In this document: positions 47,654-58,418 of the stretch, one piece after another
How the letters are laid out: each line of letters begins with the position of its first letter
How positions within the stretch are numbered: the stretch's first letter is position 1
Source: Pseudonocardia sp. CNS-004
Lineage (GTDB): Bacteria > Actinomycetota > Actinomycetes > Mycobacteriales > Pseudonocardiaceae
DNA: 64,000 nucleotides
Assembly (NCBI GenBank): GCA_001942185.1
Contig: MKJV01000091.1
Location: 1 to 64,000 of the forward strand
Reading direction: 5' to 3'
Translations under genes and position numbers: made by a program
Notes under the pieces: generated by a model
Database searches by the model: none
What the model saw: the letters and a program-made list of their open reading frames with translations, nothing else
Told to the model about the DNA's origin: nothing

Positions 47654-48852
47654 TCAGGCCACCGCCCCGACGCCGTCGGGCAGCGTGCGGCGCAGGAGCG
47701 CCGCGGCGGCCGGCCAGTCGAGGGCGAGGATCTCGGGCGCACGGTCGGGGCCGACGCAGTCGGCGACCTTGCGGGCGAGGTCGCCGTCGGTCGCCGGGCG
47801 GAGGGGGTGACCGTCGGGGACGGCGACGCGGGCCTCGTCGGTGGTGCCGTCGGCGAGCTCGCGCCGGATCAGGACGTCGCCCGCGAGGATGCCGTCGCCG
47901 CCGGGCTCCGCCTCGACCTCGACGCACCGCACCAGCCGCTGGGCCTCGGGGCGGGTGACGGCGGCGTCGGTGAAGCTCCCGGCACCGGGGAAGCCGTCGA
48001 GCAGGGCGGCCGCCACCGCGTACTGCAGCGAGAACTTGCCCTCCAGCCCGGTCTGCGGCCGGTCGTGGATCAGCGGCTGGAGCGCGACGGCCGGGGTGCG
48101 CACGTGGATGCTGCGCACCTCCTCGGCGGGGGCGGGCGGGAGGGCGCGGGCCGCCGAGATCGGGCGCTGCAGGGCGTAGCAGCACGGGTGTAGCTTGATC
48201 GCGAGCTCCGGACGAGGGCCCGTCGAGATGCACCGGGCCCTCGCCGCCGACCAGTTCGAACCACTGGTCGAGCGCCGTGGGGTCGGCGGACGCGCCGGCT
48301 GCGGCCAGGTGCGCGGCCCGCACCCCCGCGGACGCCGCGAAGCCCACCTGCAGCGACTTGGCACCGGTGCCGAAGGCGCGCTGCACGCCGCCCGCGGCCG
48401 GCACGGTCAGCGCCAGCGCCCTGGCGAGGCCGCCTGCGTCCAGGCCGAGCGCGAGGCCCGCGCGACGGCGGCGGCCGGCGCGCCCGCCGTGCAGGTGCGT
48501 GCCAGCCCGCCCGGTAGTGCTCCCAGCCCAGGGCCGTGCCGAGGCGGGCCATGACGCCTGCCGCGGCCAGGTACTCGCGGGCGCCGCCGCCGCAGGCCAG
48601 CGTGGCGGCCGCGCACACGACGCTGACGTGCGAGGTGGACGGCAGGTGCACGTCGTCGAAGTCGAGGACGTGCCCGACCGCGGCCCAGCGCAGCGCGGCG
48701 TCCGCCCCCGCGGTCCAGTCGGCGACGGGGTCGTCCACCGCGGCGAGGGTGACGGCCACGGTGTCGACGAGGGCGCGGCGGGCCAGCTCCTCGTCGGCGG
48801 GATCGGGGCGCACGTCGTACGCCCAGTCCGCGAGGTCGGCGAGGCGGGTCAT
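47654..48852 (-). CDS. MmgE/PrpD family protein, three frame breaks
   Basis: A member of the family that includes 2-methylcitrate dehydratase and cis-aconitate decarboxylase. Recognisable blocks: GHVLDFDDVHLPSTSHVS at about residues 60-77, TCTAGAPAA, ELAIKLHPCCYALQRPISA and LEGKFSLQYAVAAALLDG. Bases are lost near 48496 and 48456; around 48214 either two more are lost or one is in excess, so the exact product there is unsure. About 400 residues. ATG at 48852 overlaps the DctM stop (ATGA). As last gene of the dicarboxylate operon it may act on a tricarboxylic or branched C5-C6 acid. Confidence 0.8.
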
Positions 48853-50155
48853 GAGAGCAGCCCCGGGAGCCAGGTGGCGAGCTGCGGGAACGCGATCATG
48901 ATGGCGAGCAGGAGCATCTCGATGGCGACGTACGGCGCGATGCCGCGGAAGATGTCGGCGAGGTCGAGCTCGGGCACCACCGACTTCATCGTGTACAGGT
49001 TCAGCCCCACCGGCGGCGTGATCACGGCGATCTCCAGGTTCACCACGAGCAGCACACCGAACCACAGCGGTCGTAGCCGAGCTCCTCGATCGCCGGCACC
49101 AGGATCGGGGTGACGACGAGCAGCAGCGACGCAGCGTCGACGAGGCACCCGAGCAGCACCAGCACGATCATGATCCCGATGAGGATCACGGCGGGTGGGA
49201 CGTCGAGCCCGACGATGAACTCGGTGAACGCATCGGGCACGCGGGCGAGCACGAGCATCTGGGTGAACACGAACGCCGCGCCCACGATCGCGAGGATCGC
49301 CGCGGTCACCTGCGCGGTCGAGACGAAGATCCGCCTGAGGTTCGCCCACCCGAGCTTGCGGTAGATCGCCCCGGTGACGACGAACGCGGCGAGCGCGCCG
49401 ACGGCCGCCGCCTCGGTGGGCGTCGCGATGCCGGTGTAGATCGAGCCCAGCACGAGGACGATCAGCAGCAGCGCGGGGGAGATCCGGCCGAGCGCGACGA
49501 GCCGGTCGCGCCAGGTGAACCGGTCCGGGTCGACGGGGGCGTTCTCCGGCGCGACCTTCGCGCGCACCACCACGTAGATGATCATCATGGCCGCGAGCAG
49601 CAGGCCCGGGAGCAGCCCGCCGGCGAACAGGTCGGCCACGCTCTCGCCCGTCACCGACGAGTAGAGGATGAACATCAGGCTCGGTGGGATCAGCATGGCG
49701 AGAGCCCCGGACGCCGCGACCGTGCCGCTGGCGAACGCCGGCTTGTAGCCGCGCTCCAGCATCTCCGGCACGGCCATCCGCCCGATCACCGCGACCGAGG
49801 AGATGCTCACCCCGGACATGGCACCGAACACCGTCGACGATCCGACCGCCGAGGCGCCCAGCCCGCCGGGCACCCGGTTGAACCAGCGGTGCGCCGCCCC
49901 GAAGAGGTCGCGCCCGAGCCCGCTCACGGCGAGCGCCTCGCCGAGCAGGATGTAGAGCGGTGCGGCCACCAGCGCGTACTCCTGCAGCTGCGACACCAGC
50001 GCGAGCGGCACCAGTTCCACCGCCGTGAACCCGCCGAGGCCGAGCAGCCCGGCGACCCCGGCCACCCCGAGCGCCACGAAGATCGGTGTGCGCAGCGCGA
50101 TCAGCACCAGCAGCAGCGCCACCGCGAGGGAGACGACCAGCCCGTCCGCGATCAT
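48849..50155 (-). CDS. dctM: TRAP transporter large permease (DctM), one frame break
   Basis: The 12-helix permease of a tripartite ATP-independent periplasmic transporter. Segments GSSTVFGAMSGVSISSVAVIG and IPPSLMFILYSSVTGESV are family signatures. One C is missing near 49069 (GACCGCTG for GACCCGCTG), joining IEELGYDP to LWFGVLLVVNLEIA. 435 residues after repair. Start ATG 50155 overlaps the dctQ stop. Partners DctQ and DctP are directly upstream. Confidence 0.92.
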
Positions 50156-50697
50156 CAGGCGACCCCCTGCGCCTCGGCGCGGGCGTCCACGTCACCGGGT
50201 ACGGCGGCCGGCGTGTCCGCGTGGGGTCCGGTGGCCGGGAACAGCAGGGCCACCAGCACGAGGAGCACCCCGGAGACGACGAGGACGGCGTCGGTCACCC
50301 AGAGCGGGATGTTGAACGTCCCGGCGCCGGTGAGGCCGCCGTCCCAGGCGACGGTCATCGAGCGGAACGCGGTGACGGTGAGCACCAGGCCGAGGAAGGC
50401 GGTGGCCACCGTCGTCACGACGTCGGCGGCCTTCCGCGCTCCCGCCGGGAGCGCGCGGTGCAGCAGGTCCATCGAGATGTGGTGCCCGGTGGCGTACAGG
50501 TGCGGCACCGCGAGCATCGTCGCGACGAGGACACCGGCCGAGTTCAGCGGGTACGCCCAGTCGGTCGGCGCGAGGAAGAGGTACCGCATCACGACGTCGT
50601 AGGTGATCGTCAGCATCATCACCCCGACGGCGACCATCGCGACGACGACCATCGCCCGGGTGCAGGCCAGCACGGCCCGGCGCGCAGTGGACAGCAC
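50155..50697 (-). CDS. dctQ: TRAP transporter small permease (DctQ)
   Basis: A 180-residue four-helix membrane protein of the DctQ family: RYLFLAPTDWAYPLNSAGVL is typical, and helices are seen at about 14-36, 48-70, 90-112 and 130-155. It bridges DctM with the binding protein. The GTG at 50697 follows GGAGGAACAAC. Intact. Confidence 0.9.
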   Translation of the reverse strand: MLSTARRAVLACTRAMVVVAMVAVGVMMLTITYDVVMRYLFLAPTDWAYPLNSAGVLVATMLAVPHLYATGHHISMDLLHRALPAGARKAADVVTTVATAFLGLVLTVTAFRSMTVAWDGGLTGAGTFNIPLWVTDAVLVVSGVLLVLVALLFPATGPHADTPAAVPGDVDARAEAQGVA

Positions 50698-50707
50698 GTT
50701 GTTCCTC

Positions 50708-51723
50708 CTACGCCTCGTTGATGAGGGCCACGGCCCGTTCGCTGACCGCCGGGTCACCGATGAGGTGTTCCCACCGCCCGTACACGGGCCGGACGGCCGT
50801 GCGGAACGCCTCGAGCTCCGCGCCGCTCGGTTCGACCAGCTCGACGCCGCCCTCGAGGACCGCTGCCAGGTAGTCGCCCTCGTGCACGCCGACCATCACC
50901 TCCGTGCCGTCGCGGTAGAGCGCGCGGCCGGCCTCGTCTAGGGCCGCCCGCAGGTCCGGTGGCTGCGCCTGGTACCAGTCCGCGCGGCAGTAGGCGTCCA
51001 CGGTGTACGCGCCGACGTGCGCCTTCGTCCCGTACCGGACGATCTCCTGCAGGTCACGGGACACGACGGTGCCGAGGTAGCTCATCAGCCCGTCGATGGT
51101 GCCCCGTTCGAGCGCCTCGAACACCTCGGACGATCCCATGAACACCGGCGCGGCGCCGAGCGCCTTGACCGTCTCGCCCTCGATCTCCCCGGCCACCCGG
51201 ATCCGCAGGCCGCGCGCGTCGGCCGGCTCGAGGATCGGACGGTCGACCGTCCAGAGGTACTCGAACGTGCACGGCATGCCACCCAGCAGGCGGGCGTTCT
51301 GGGCGGCGAGCTGCTCGTTGATCAGGGCGTAGAGGGGGCCGTCCGGGTCGGCGGCGCGGCGTTGCTTCGCGAAGTCCTCGGCGCCGAACGGGAGCTCCAG
51401 CGCCCCGAGGATCGGGTAGCTCGACGACACGTACGAGCTGGTCTGGAACATCACGTCGGCCACGCCGAGCAGCAGCCCCGGCAGCAGTTGCTCGGCGCCG
51501 AGCAGAGCCCCGGAGTCGAACATGTCGCAGCTCATGCGCCGGCGCTCGCGGACCCGAGGGTGTCCATGAATGTCTGGATGCCGGGGTAGAGGTCGTCGTA
51601 GGACTTCGGGATGTAGGTGGCCGTGGTGACGGTGCCGGCCGCCTCGGCGCGGGCGCAGCCGGCGAGCCCGGCCACCCCCAGCCCGGCGGCGGCGAGGAAG
51701 GCGCGTCGCCCGAACCCGGTCAT
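50708..51723 (-). CDS. dctP: TRAP transporter substrate-binding protein (DctP), one frame break
   Basis: The solute receptor of the TRAP system. The N-terminus MTGFGRRAFLAAAGLGVAG ends in LAGC, a twin-arginine signal with a lipobox. Conserved blocks: FDSGALLGAEQLLPG, RVAGEIEGETVKALGAAPV with the ligand-carboxylate Arg in LRIRVAG, and GTIDGLMSYLGTVV. A G is missing at 51535/51536 (GGCGCATGAG for GGCGCGATGAG), which creates a false stop after residue 63; restored length is 338 residues. The ATG overlaps the stop of the preceding flavin oxidoreductase gene. Confidence 0.9.
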
Positions 51724-52741
51724 GCCGCCACCCCCGCCAGCGCCGGGAGCACCTCGTCGGTGAGGCGCTGCAGGCTCTCCATCACGCGGGCGTGCGGCAG
51801 GCCGGGCCACTGCGGGCGCAGCAGAACGTGTGCGGCGCCGGTCGTCGCGATCAGCTCGGCGAGCCGGTCGCGGCAGGTCTGCGGCCCGCCGAGGACGAAC
51901 CGGCCGCGGCGCAGCTCGTCGAACTCGCGGTCGAAGCTCTGTGAGTCGGGCAGGATCCGGTCCTGGCCCCACGACCGGTAGGTCGCGTACTTCATCGCGA
52001 GCGCCTCCCGGACGTCCTCGACGGCCTGCTCGTCGCTCGCGCCGACGTAGACCTCCTGCAGCACGTTGATCTCCGCCTCCCGGCCGTGCTCGGCGCACCG
52101 CTCCCGGAAGAACGCGGCCTGCGTGCGCAGGTAGTCGGCGTCGACGTGAGCGGCGGCCGCGAGCCACGGCAGTCCGGTACCCGCGGTGCGGGTGAGCGCC
52201 GCGTCGGTGTGGCCCGCGAGCCAGATCGGCGGGTGGGGGCGCTGCACCGGGCGCAGCAGCGGCCGGACACCGTCGATCCGGCCCGCGTCGCCCTCGAAGT
52301 GCACCTCGTCCTCGGTCCACAGCCGCCGCACGAGGTCGAGGTTCTCCCGGAACCGGCGCAGCCTGCGGTCGCGAGGCACCCCGAACGCGTCGAACTCGAC
52401 GTCGCGGTAGCCGAGGCCGGCGCGACGACGAGCCGGCCGCCGGAGAGGATGTCGAGGGTGGCGAACTGCTCGGCGAGGTCCACGGGGTGGGCGAGCGCCA
52501 TGAGCGTGATCGCGGTGCCGATGCGCATGTCGCCGGTCTCGGGCACGAGCCTGCCGAGCACGGCGAGCGGGTGCAGGTACTGCACCTCCTCCGCCAGGTA
52601 GTGCTGGGTGGCCCAGACCGACGTGAACCCGTGGTCACGGGCGTGGTGCACCTGCTCGATCTGCTCGGCGAACCGCGCACCGGCGTCGTCGCCGGGTGGG
52701 AACTGGCTGCACAGGACGAGCCCGTACTGGGGACCGTGCAC
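51720..52741 (-). CDS. LLM-class flavin-dependent oxidoreductase, one frame break
   Basis: A luciferase-like TIM-barrel enzyme of 340 residues after repair, using FMN or F420. Typical segments: FTSVWATQHYL, LGRLVPETGDMRIGTAITL, LDILSGGRLVVG and HPPIWLAGHTDAAL. One G is missing near 52424 (GTCGCGCC for GTCGGCGCC), joining GRLVVGA to GLGYRDVEFDAFG. The GTG at 52741 follows GGAGGTGCAAC. Embedded in the CoA-ester operon; it may be a Baeyer-Villiger-type or alkane-type monooxygenase for the same substrate. Confidence 0.88.
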
Positions 52742-52760
52742 CGTTGCACCTCCGGGGTGA

Positions 52761-53914
52761 TCAGAAAGAGCGTGGCATCCCGAGCACGTGCTCGCCGACG
52801 TAGGACAGGATCAGGTTGGTCGAGATCGGCGCCACCTGGTACAGGCGCGTCTCCCGGAACTTGCGCTCGATGTCGTACTCCGCGGTGAAGCCGTAGCCGC
52901 CGTGGGTCTGCAGCGCCACGTCGGCGGCCTCCCAGGAGGCGTCGGCCGCGAGCATCTTGGCCATGTTGGCCTCGGCGCCGCACGGCTGCCCGGCGTCGAA
53001 CAGGTCGGCCGCCTTCCAACGCATGAGGTCGGCCGCCTCCACGTGCACGTGGGCGCGCGCGATCGGGAACTGCACGCCCTGGTTCCGCCCGATCGGCCGG
53101 CCGAACACCTCGCGCTCCGACGCGTAGCGCGACGCCCGCTCGACGAACCAGCGCCCGTCCCCGACGCACTCGGCGGCGATGAGGATGCGCTCGGCGTTCA
53201 TCCCGTCGAGGACGTAGCGGAAGCCTTGCCCTCCTCGCCGATCAGCGCGTCGGCGGGGATGTGCACGTCGGAGAGGAAGACCTCGTTGGTCTCGTGGTTG
53301 ACCATCGTGCGCAGCGGCCGCAGCTCGACGCCCTCGACCTCGCGCAGATCGAGCAGGAATAGCGAGAGGCCCTCCGACTTGCGCGCCGCCTCCTCGCGCG
53401 GGGTCGTCCTGGCGAGCAGCAGCATGAGGTCGGAGTGTTGCACGCGGGAGATGAAGACCTTCTGCCCGTTGACGACGTACCCGTCGTCCGTGCGGCGGGC
53501 GGTGGTGCGGATGCTGGTGGTGTCGGTGCCCGCGGTCGGCTCGGTCACGCCGAAGGCCTGCAGCCGCAGCTGTCCGGACGCGATCCCGGGCAGGTAGCGG
53601 CGCTTCTGCTCCTCGCTGCCGTGCCGCAGCACCGAGCCCATCGTGTAGAGCTGCGCGTGCACCGGCCCGGCGTTCCCGCCGTTGGCGTTGATGCCCTCCA
53701 GCAGCACCGACGCGTCGCCGAGCCCGAGCCCGAGGCCGCCGTACTCCTCCGGCACGAGCGCGCCGAGGCAGCCGGTGCCGGTGAGGGCGTCGACGAACTC
53801 CTCGGGGTAGCGCCGGGCCTCGTCGACCTCGCGCCAGTAGGCGTCGGGGTAGTCGGCGCAGATGCGGTCGATGAGCTCGCGCAGGTCCTTGCGCAGCTCG
53901 GCCGTGTCGGTCAC
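52761..53914 (-). CDS. Acyl-CoA dehydrogenase, one frame break
   Basis: A 384-residue FAD-dependent acyl-CoA dehydrogenase. VTEPTAGTDTTSIRTTA is the flavin/substrate motif, and the C-terminal half has SRYASEREVFGRPIGRNQGV and QTHGGYGFTAEYDIERKFRE. One G is missing near 53224 (AAGGCTTC for AAGGGCTTC), joining GEEGKG to FRYVLDGMNAER. Starts at GTG 53914, overlapping the MaoC stop (GTGA). In context it probably makes the double bond that the neighbouring MaoC protein hydrates. Confidence 0.92.
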
Positions 53915-54399
53915 GGCGCCTCCGCCCGCGGGCCGTGGCCCCGCTTGTAGACGAGCAGGGTGCGGGTGAACTCGATGACGACCTCGCCGGTCTGCTTGAG
54001 CCCCGTCGTCTTCACGGTGACGACGCCGAGCCCCGGCCGCGACCTCGACTCCCGCACGGCCTCGACCGTGGAGCGGGAGCGGATCGTGTCGCCCTCGAAC
54101 ACCGGGTTCGGCAGCGTGATCTCGCCCCAGCCGAGGTTGGCGAAGACGTTCTGCGAGACGTCGGTGACGCTCTGCCCGGCGACGAGCGAGAGCGTGAAGG
54201 TCGAGTTGACCAGCGGCTTCCCGAACTCGGTTCGCTTGGCGTACTCGTGGTCGAAGTGCAGCGGCGCGGTGTTCTGGGTGAGGAGGGTGAACCAGATGTT
54301 GTCGGTGGTGGTGACCGTGCGCCCGAGCGGGTGCTCGTAGGTGTCACCCACCACGAAGTCCTCGTAGAAACGGCCCTGCCATCCGGTGTGGACGGTCAT
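53911..54399 (-). CDS. MaoC-family enoyl-CoA hydratase
   Basis: A 162-residue hot-dog-fold hydratase. The (R)-hydratase motif is in NTAPLHFDHEYAKRTEFGKPL, with catalytic Asp/His (HFDHEYA). Relatives include mesaconyl-CoA and itaconyl-CoA hydratases that work with CitE-type lyases; together with citE and a CoA transferase in this operon that role is plausible here (inference). Intact, and overlapping both neighbours by four bases. Confidence 0.9.
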   Translation of the reverse strand: MTVHTGWQGRFYEDFVVGDTYEHPLGRTVTTTDNIWFTLLTQNTAPLHFDHEYAKRTEFGKPLVNSTFTLSLVAGQSVTDVSQNVFANLGWGEITLPNPVFEGDTIRSRSTVEAVRESRSRPGLGVVTVKTTGLKQTGEVVIEFTRTLLVYKRGHGPRAEAP

Positions 54400-55542
54400 T
54401 GCTCCTCCTCCAGTTCGGCGAGCACGGCGGCGGTGTGCGCGCCGAGCGCGGGCACCGCGCCGTCGGCTGCCACCCGGTCGCCCGCGCGCCGGGCGGGCGC
54501 AGCGTGCGCACCGGGCCCGCCGGGGTGGCGGTGTGCAGCCAGCGTTGCGCGGCGGCGAGCTCCGGGTGGTCGGCGAGGTCGGCCAGCTCGGTGAGCCGGC
54601 TCCACGCGATGCCGGCGGCGTCCAGCCGCTGCGTCAGGACGTCGGCGGGGAACCGGGCGCACGCGGCGGCGAGTGCGGCGTCCAGCTCGGCGCGGTGGGC
54701 GACGCGCTGCGAGTTCGACGCGAACCGCGGGTCGGCGGCGAGCGCCGGCTCGTCGAGCACGTCGGTGGCCAGGCGCGGCCACTCGCGCTCGTTCTGCACG
54801 GCGATCATGACCGAGCCGCCGTCCGCCGCGGTGACGGCCCCGTACGGGGCGATCGTCGGGTGCGCGGTGCCCATCGGCACGGGCGCCGCGCCCGAGTGCG
54901 CGGTGTAGTAGAGCGGGTAGGCCATCCACTCGGTGAGCGCGCCGAACAGCGAGATCTCCACGGGCAGCGCCTCGCCGGTGCGGTCGCGGTGGCGCAGCGC
55001 CGCGAGCACGCCGCTGAACGCGTAGCAGCCCGCGGCGATGTCGGCGATCGAGATGCCCACCTTCGCCGGGGCCCCGCGCTGCCGGTGAGCGACATCAGCC
55101 CCGTCTCGGCCTGGACCAGCGCGTCGTAGGCCTTCCGGTGCGCGGACGGGCCGCCGGGCGCGTACCCGCTCACGACGCAGGTGATCAGGTGTGGGTGCCG
55201 GGGTGCGAGGGCGGCAGGGGTGAGCCCGCGCCGCTCCAGCGCCGACGGGGCGAGGTTGGCGACGAGGACGTCGGCGCGGGCGAGCAGCCGGTGCAGCACC
55301 GCGAGGCCGTCGGGGCCTGCGAGGTCGAGCTGCACCGACTCCTTGCCGCGGTTGAGCCAGACGAACGCGCTGGACTGACCGTCGACCACCGTGTCGTAGC
55401 CGCGGGCGAAGTCGCCGCCGTCGGGGCGCTCGATCTTGATGACGCGTGCACCGAGGTCGGCGAGCTGGCGGGTGGCGAACGGCGCGGCGAGCGCCTGTTC
55501 CAGGCCGACGACCGTGATCCCGTCGAGCGGCAGGCCGGTCAC
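54396..55542 (-). CDS. CoA transferase family III (CaiB/BaiF), two frame breaks
   Basis: Transfers CoA between organic acids, activating the imported acid. The active-site Asp region is VWLNRGKESVQLDL followed by the start of the large domain, with CVVSGYAPGGPSAHRKAYD and IADIAAGCYAFSGVLAAL typical of the family. Bases are missing near 55075 (joining LTGSAGA to PAKVGISIADIA) and near 54497 (joining the RTLRPP region to GDRVAADGAVPALGAH). Restored length is 382 residues. GTG 55542 overlaps the citE stop and its own stop overlaps the MaoC start. Confidence 0.9.
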
Positions 55543-56363
55543 GGCTGCGCCTCCAGCAGCGCGGCGGCCCGACGGAGCACGGGTGCGTCGACGAAGGTGC
55601 CGTCGGCCAGCCGGAACGCCCCGCGGGCTCCCCGGCCCGCCTCGACGATCTCCCGCGCTCTGGCGAGCTCCTCCGTCGTCGGCGCGAAGGCGGCCCGCAC
55701 CGGCTCGAGCTGGCGGGGGTGCAGCACGATCTTCCCGCTGAAGCCCAGCTCCCTGGCCAGCGCGCTCGCGCGCACCAGGCCATCGGTGTCGTCGAGCGCG
55801 GCGTGCGGGCCGTCGAGCGGGCCGGGCAGCCCGGCCGCGGCCGTCGCGAGCACCACCTGCGAGCGGGCGTGCAGCAGCTCCCGCCCCTCGACGGTGGGCG
55901 TGACGCCCAGGTCGGCGGCCAGGTCGAGCGTGCCGAACAGCAGCGTGGCGACGCGCGGGCTCGCGGCGGCGATCTCGGGCGCGGCGAGCACGCCGCGTGC
56001 GGTCTCGACGATGGGCAGCACGGCGGGGCCGCCACCGAGCAGGTCGTCGAGGCGGTGGATCTGGTCGGCGCTCTCCGCCTTCGGCAGCAGCACCCCGGCC
56101 AGGTGCGTCCGCAGCTGCGTCGCGGTCGCGAGATCGTCCGCGAAGTCGGCGCCGTCGATCGGGTTGACCCGCAGGAACAGGTTCGGCCGCGGCTCGCAGG
56201 CGCGCACCGCGTCGAGCACGGACGCGCGGGCGGCGGCCCTGTCCGAGGGGGCCACCGCGTCCTCGAGGTCGACGGCCACGGCGTCGGCGGCCGAACCGAT
56301 CGCCTTCCCGATCCGGTCCGGCCGATCGCCCGGGACGAACAGCAGCGTCCGGCCGACGAGCAT
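55539..56363 (-). CDS. CitE-type CoA-ester lyase (HpcH/HpaI family)
   Basis: A 274-residue TIM-barrel lyase. TLLFVPGDRPDRIGKAI and AVAVDLEDAVAPSDR are CitE signatures; the Mg-binding Glu and Asp are in LPIVETARGV and LLFGTLDLAADLG. CitE-like proteins outside the citrate lyase complex cleave citramalyl-CoA or malyl-CoA to acetyl-CoA and pyruvate or glyoxylate. First gene of the nine-gene operon, intact, with ATG at 56363. Divergent from the IclR gene. Confidence 0.92.
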   Translation of the reverse strand: MLVGRTLLFVPGDRPDRIGKAIGSAADAVAVDLEDAVAPSDRAAARASVLDAVRACEPRPNLFLRVNPIDGADFADDLATATQLRTHLAGVLLPKAESADQIHRLDDLLGGGPAVLPIVETARGVLAAPEIAAASPRVATLLFGTLDLAADLGVTPTVEGRELLHARSQVVLATAAAGLPGPLDGPHAALDDTDGLVRASALARELGFSGKIVLHPRQLEPVRAAFAPTTEELARAREIVEAGRGARGAFRLADGTFVDAPVLRRAAALLEAQP

Positions 56364-56378
56364 CCGCGCTCCTCCATC

Positions 56379-56397
56379 TGTGCCGACTCACGGCACA
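56379..56397. promoter_or_regulatory. Palindrome between citE operon and iclR gene
   Basis: TGTGCCGACTCACGGCACA: 7-bp perfect arms (TGTGCCG/CGGCACA) around five bases, 16 bp before the citE start and 73 bp before the iclR start. Placed to let the IclR protein control the operon, itself or both. Confidence 0.5.
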
Positions 56398-56469
56398 TGT
56401 TCCGTCCTGCGGTCCGAGTTCGTGACACGATGGGCGACGGCGTTCACGACTGTCAAGGGGAGACCTCTG

Positions 56470-57261
56470 ATGAGTTCGGCGGCTACCGAACCCGGCATGC
56501 GTGTGGTCCGGACGGCATTGCGCGTTCTGGAGGTGGTGTCCGAGCTGCAGCCCGTGGGCGTCTCGGCGATCGCGCGCGCCACCGGCGTCCCGAAGAGCTC
56601 CGTGCAGCGCTGCCTGGTGACCTTGCGGGAGGCGGGCTGGCTCGGCCCGGCCCCGGGCGACCCGCAGCGCTGGGTGCTCACCGGCCGAGCCCGCACCGTC
56701 GGCCTGCGCGGCCCGGCCGAACGCGGGCTGCGGGAGGCGGCGCTCGCCGTGATGCAGGAGTTGCGGGACGCGACCCGCGAGACGATCCACCTGATCGGTT
56801 TCGGTGCGGAGCACGCAGCCCTGTCCGAGGCCGGGCCGGGAGCGCTCGTCGTCATCGACCGGCTGGACAGCCCGGAGCCGGTGCGCACCTGGGTCCGGCT
56901 GGGCACACCGGTGCCGCTGCACGCGAGCTGCAGCGGTCGGGCGGTGCTGTCCCGGCTCCCGGAGGCCGAGGCCCGAGGGCTGGTGGGTGACGAGCTGGAG
57001 CGCTTCTCGGCGCAGACGATCACCGACCCGGACGAGCTGGTCGCCGAGCTGCGCATCGTGCGCGAGCGCGGGTACGCGATGGCCGAGGGGAGCTGGCGCG
57101 CCGGGGTGGGCGCCGTCGCGGCGGCCGTGGTCGACGGCACGGGCCGCCCGGTGGGCGCGCTCGCCGTCTCGGCGCCCCAGCAGCGGTACGACGCCGGGCG
57201 CGCCCGCGAGCTGGGCGCACTCGTGGTCGAGGCAGTGGCCGGCTTGAGCGCTGCCCTGTAG
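56470..57261 (+). CDS. IclR-family transcriptional regulator
   Basis: A 263-residue regulator. The N-terminal winged helix is VSAIARATGVPKSSVQRCLVTL and the C-terminal IclR effector domain includes GTPVPLHASCSGRAVLS. The ATG at 56470 follows AAGGGGAGA. Divergent from the citE operon, which it most likely controls in response to the imported acid or a CoA product. Intact. Confidence 0.93.
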   Translation: MSSAATEPGMRVVRTALRVLEVVSELQPVGVSAIARATGVPKSSVQRCLVTLREAGWLGPAPGDPQRWVLTGRARTVGLRGPAERGLREAALAVMQELRDATRETIHLIGFGAEHAALSEAGPGALVVIDRLDSPEPVRTWVRLGTPVPLHASCSGRAVLSRLPEAEARGLVGDELERFSAQTITDPDELVAELRIVRERGYAMAEGSWRAGVGAVAAAVVDGTGRPVGALAVSAPQQRYDAGRARELGALVVEAVAGLSAAL

Positions 57262-57456
57262 GGATCCGTGATCCAGATCTCCGGGTGTCTTTCCGGTGGA
57301 ATCCGGATGAACCGTGCAGGGAACGGGAGAACCGCGCGTGAACGGACGCTGACAACGTTCTGTGCAAATCGGACGACGGTCGTTCCGTGCTCGATACGGC
57401 CGAGGTCGGCCGCTTAGTGTGGGCGCGCACCGACAAACGGAGGACCCCGCCCCGTC

Positions 57457-58418
57457 ATGGCCACCGCAACATCCCCGCCGGATACCCCGGTCCGGCGGGC
57501 CGGATCGCATCGGGCGCCGCGTTCCCGACCGCGCGCCCGCCGACGTGGCGCGCTGCGGAACTGGCTGCTGTTCGCCGTTCTGGCCGGGCCGAACATCGCG
57601 TTGCTCGTCGTGTTCACCTACCGGCCGCTGCTGCAGTCGTTCTACCTCTCGACGTTGCAGTGGAACCTCGGCTCGCCCACGGCGATCCCGGTGGGCCTCG
57701 CCAACTACGCCGACTTCTTCGCCGACCCCGGCACCCCGCGGATGCTCGCCATCACCGTGGTGTTCACGCTGGCCACGGTCGGCGGGGGCATGGTGCTCGG
57801 CCTGGCGCTCGCGGTGGTGCTCAACCGGAAGCTGCGATTCCGCGGCGCGGCCCGCACGATCGTCGTGGCGCCGTACGTCCTGTCCGGGGTCGCGGTCGGA
57901 CTGCTGTGGCTGTTCGTGTTCGACCCGAACTTCGGTGTGTTGTCCGCGGTGTTGCGCGTGGTCGGCTTCGGCTCGCCGGATTGGTACACCGACCCGGGGT
58001 GGGCGCTGGCGATGGTCATCATCGTCTATCTGTGGAAGAACGTCGGCTACGTGGCGCTCATCTATCTCGCCGGCCTGCAGGCGGTGCCCCGGGATCTGCT
58101 GGAGGCGGCTTCCCTGGACGGTGCCACACCGTTTCGGACGTTCGTTTCCGTGGTGCTCCCGTTGCTCGGGCCCACCACGTTCTTCCTCAGCATCACCACG
58201 TTGCTGACGTCGTTGCAGTCCTTCGACATCATCCGCGCCATGACCGACGGCGGGCCGCTCGAGGGGACGACCACGATGATGTACTCGATCTACCTCGAGG
58301 GCTTCGCGGGCGGGCGCGCGGGCTACTCGTCGCGATCGCCACGATCCTGTTCCTGGTGCTCTTCGTGATCACCCTCCTGCAGCTGCGGTTCGTGGAGCGG
58401 AAGGTGCACTATGTGTGA
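57457..58418 (+). CDS. ABC transporter permease, UgpA/MalF type, one frame break
   Basis: A six-helix sugar-type permease of 320 residues. The EAA loop is in LLEAASLDGATPFRTFVSVVLP. The N-terminus is long, basic and proline-rich. One G is missing at 58329/58330 (TCGTC for TCGGTC), joining GRAGYS to VAIATILFLVLF. Overlaps the second permease gene by 8 bp. The 57262-57456 gap before it contains no gene. Confidence 0.92.

Noticed and set aside
47616..47656. Bidirectional terminator between the convergent DUF664 and PrpD genes
   Set aside because: TGACCGG and CCGGTCA arms exist but the intervening loop is about 27 nt and the arms mainly reflect the two stop codons; too weak to call.
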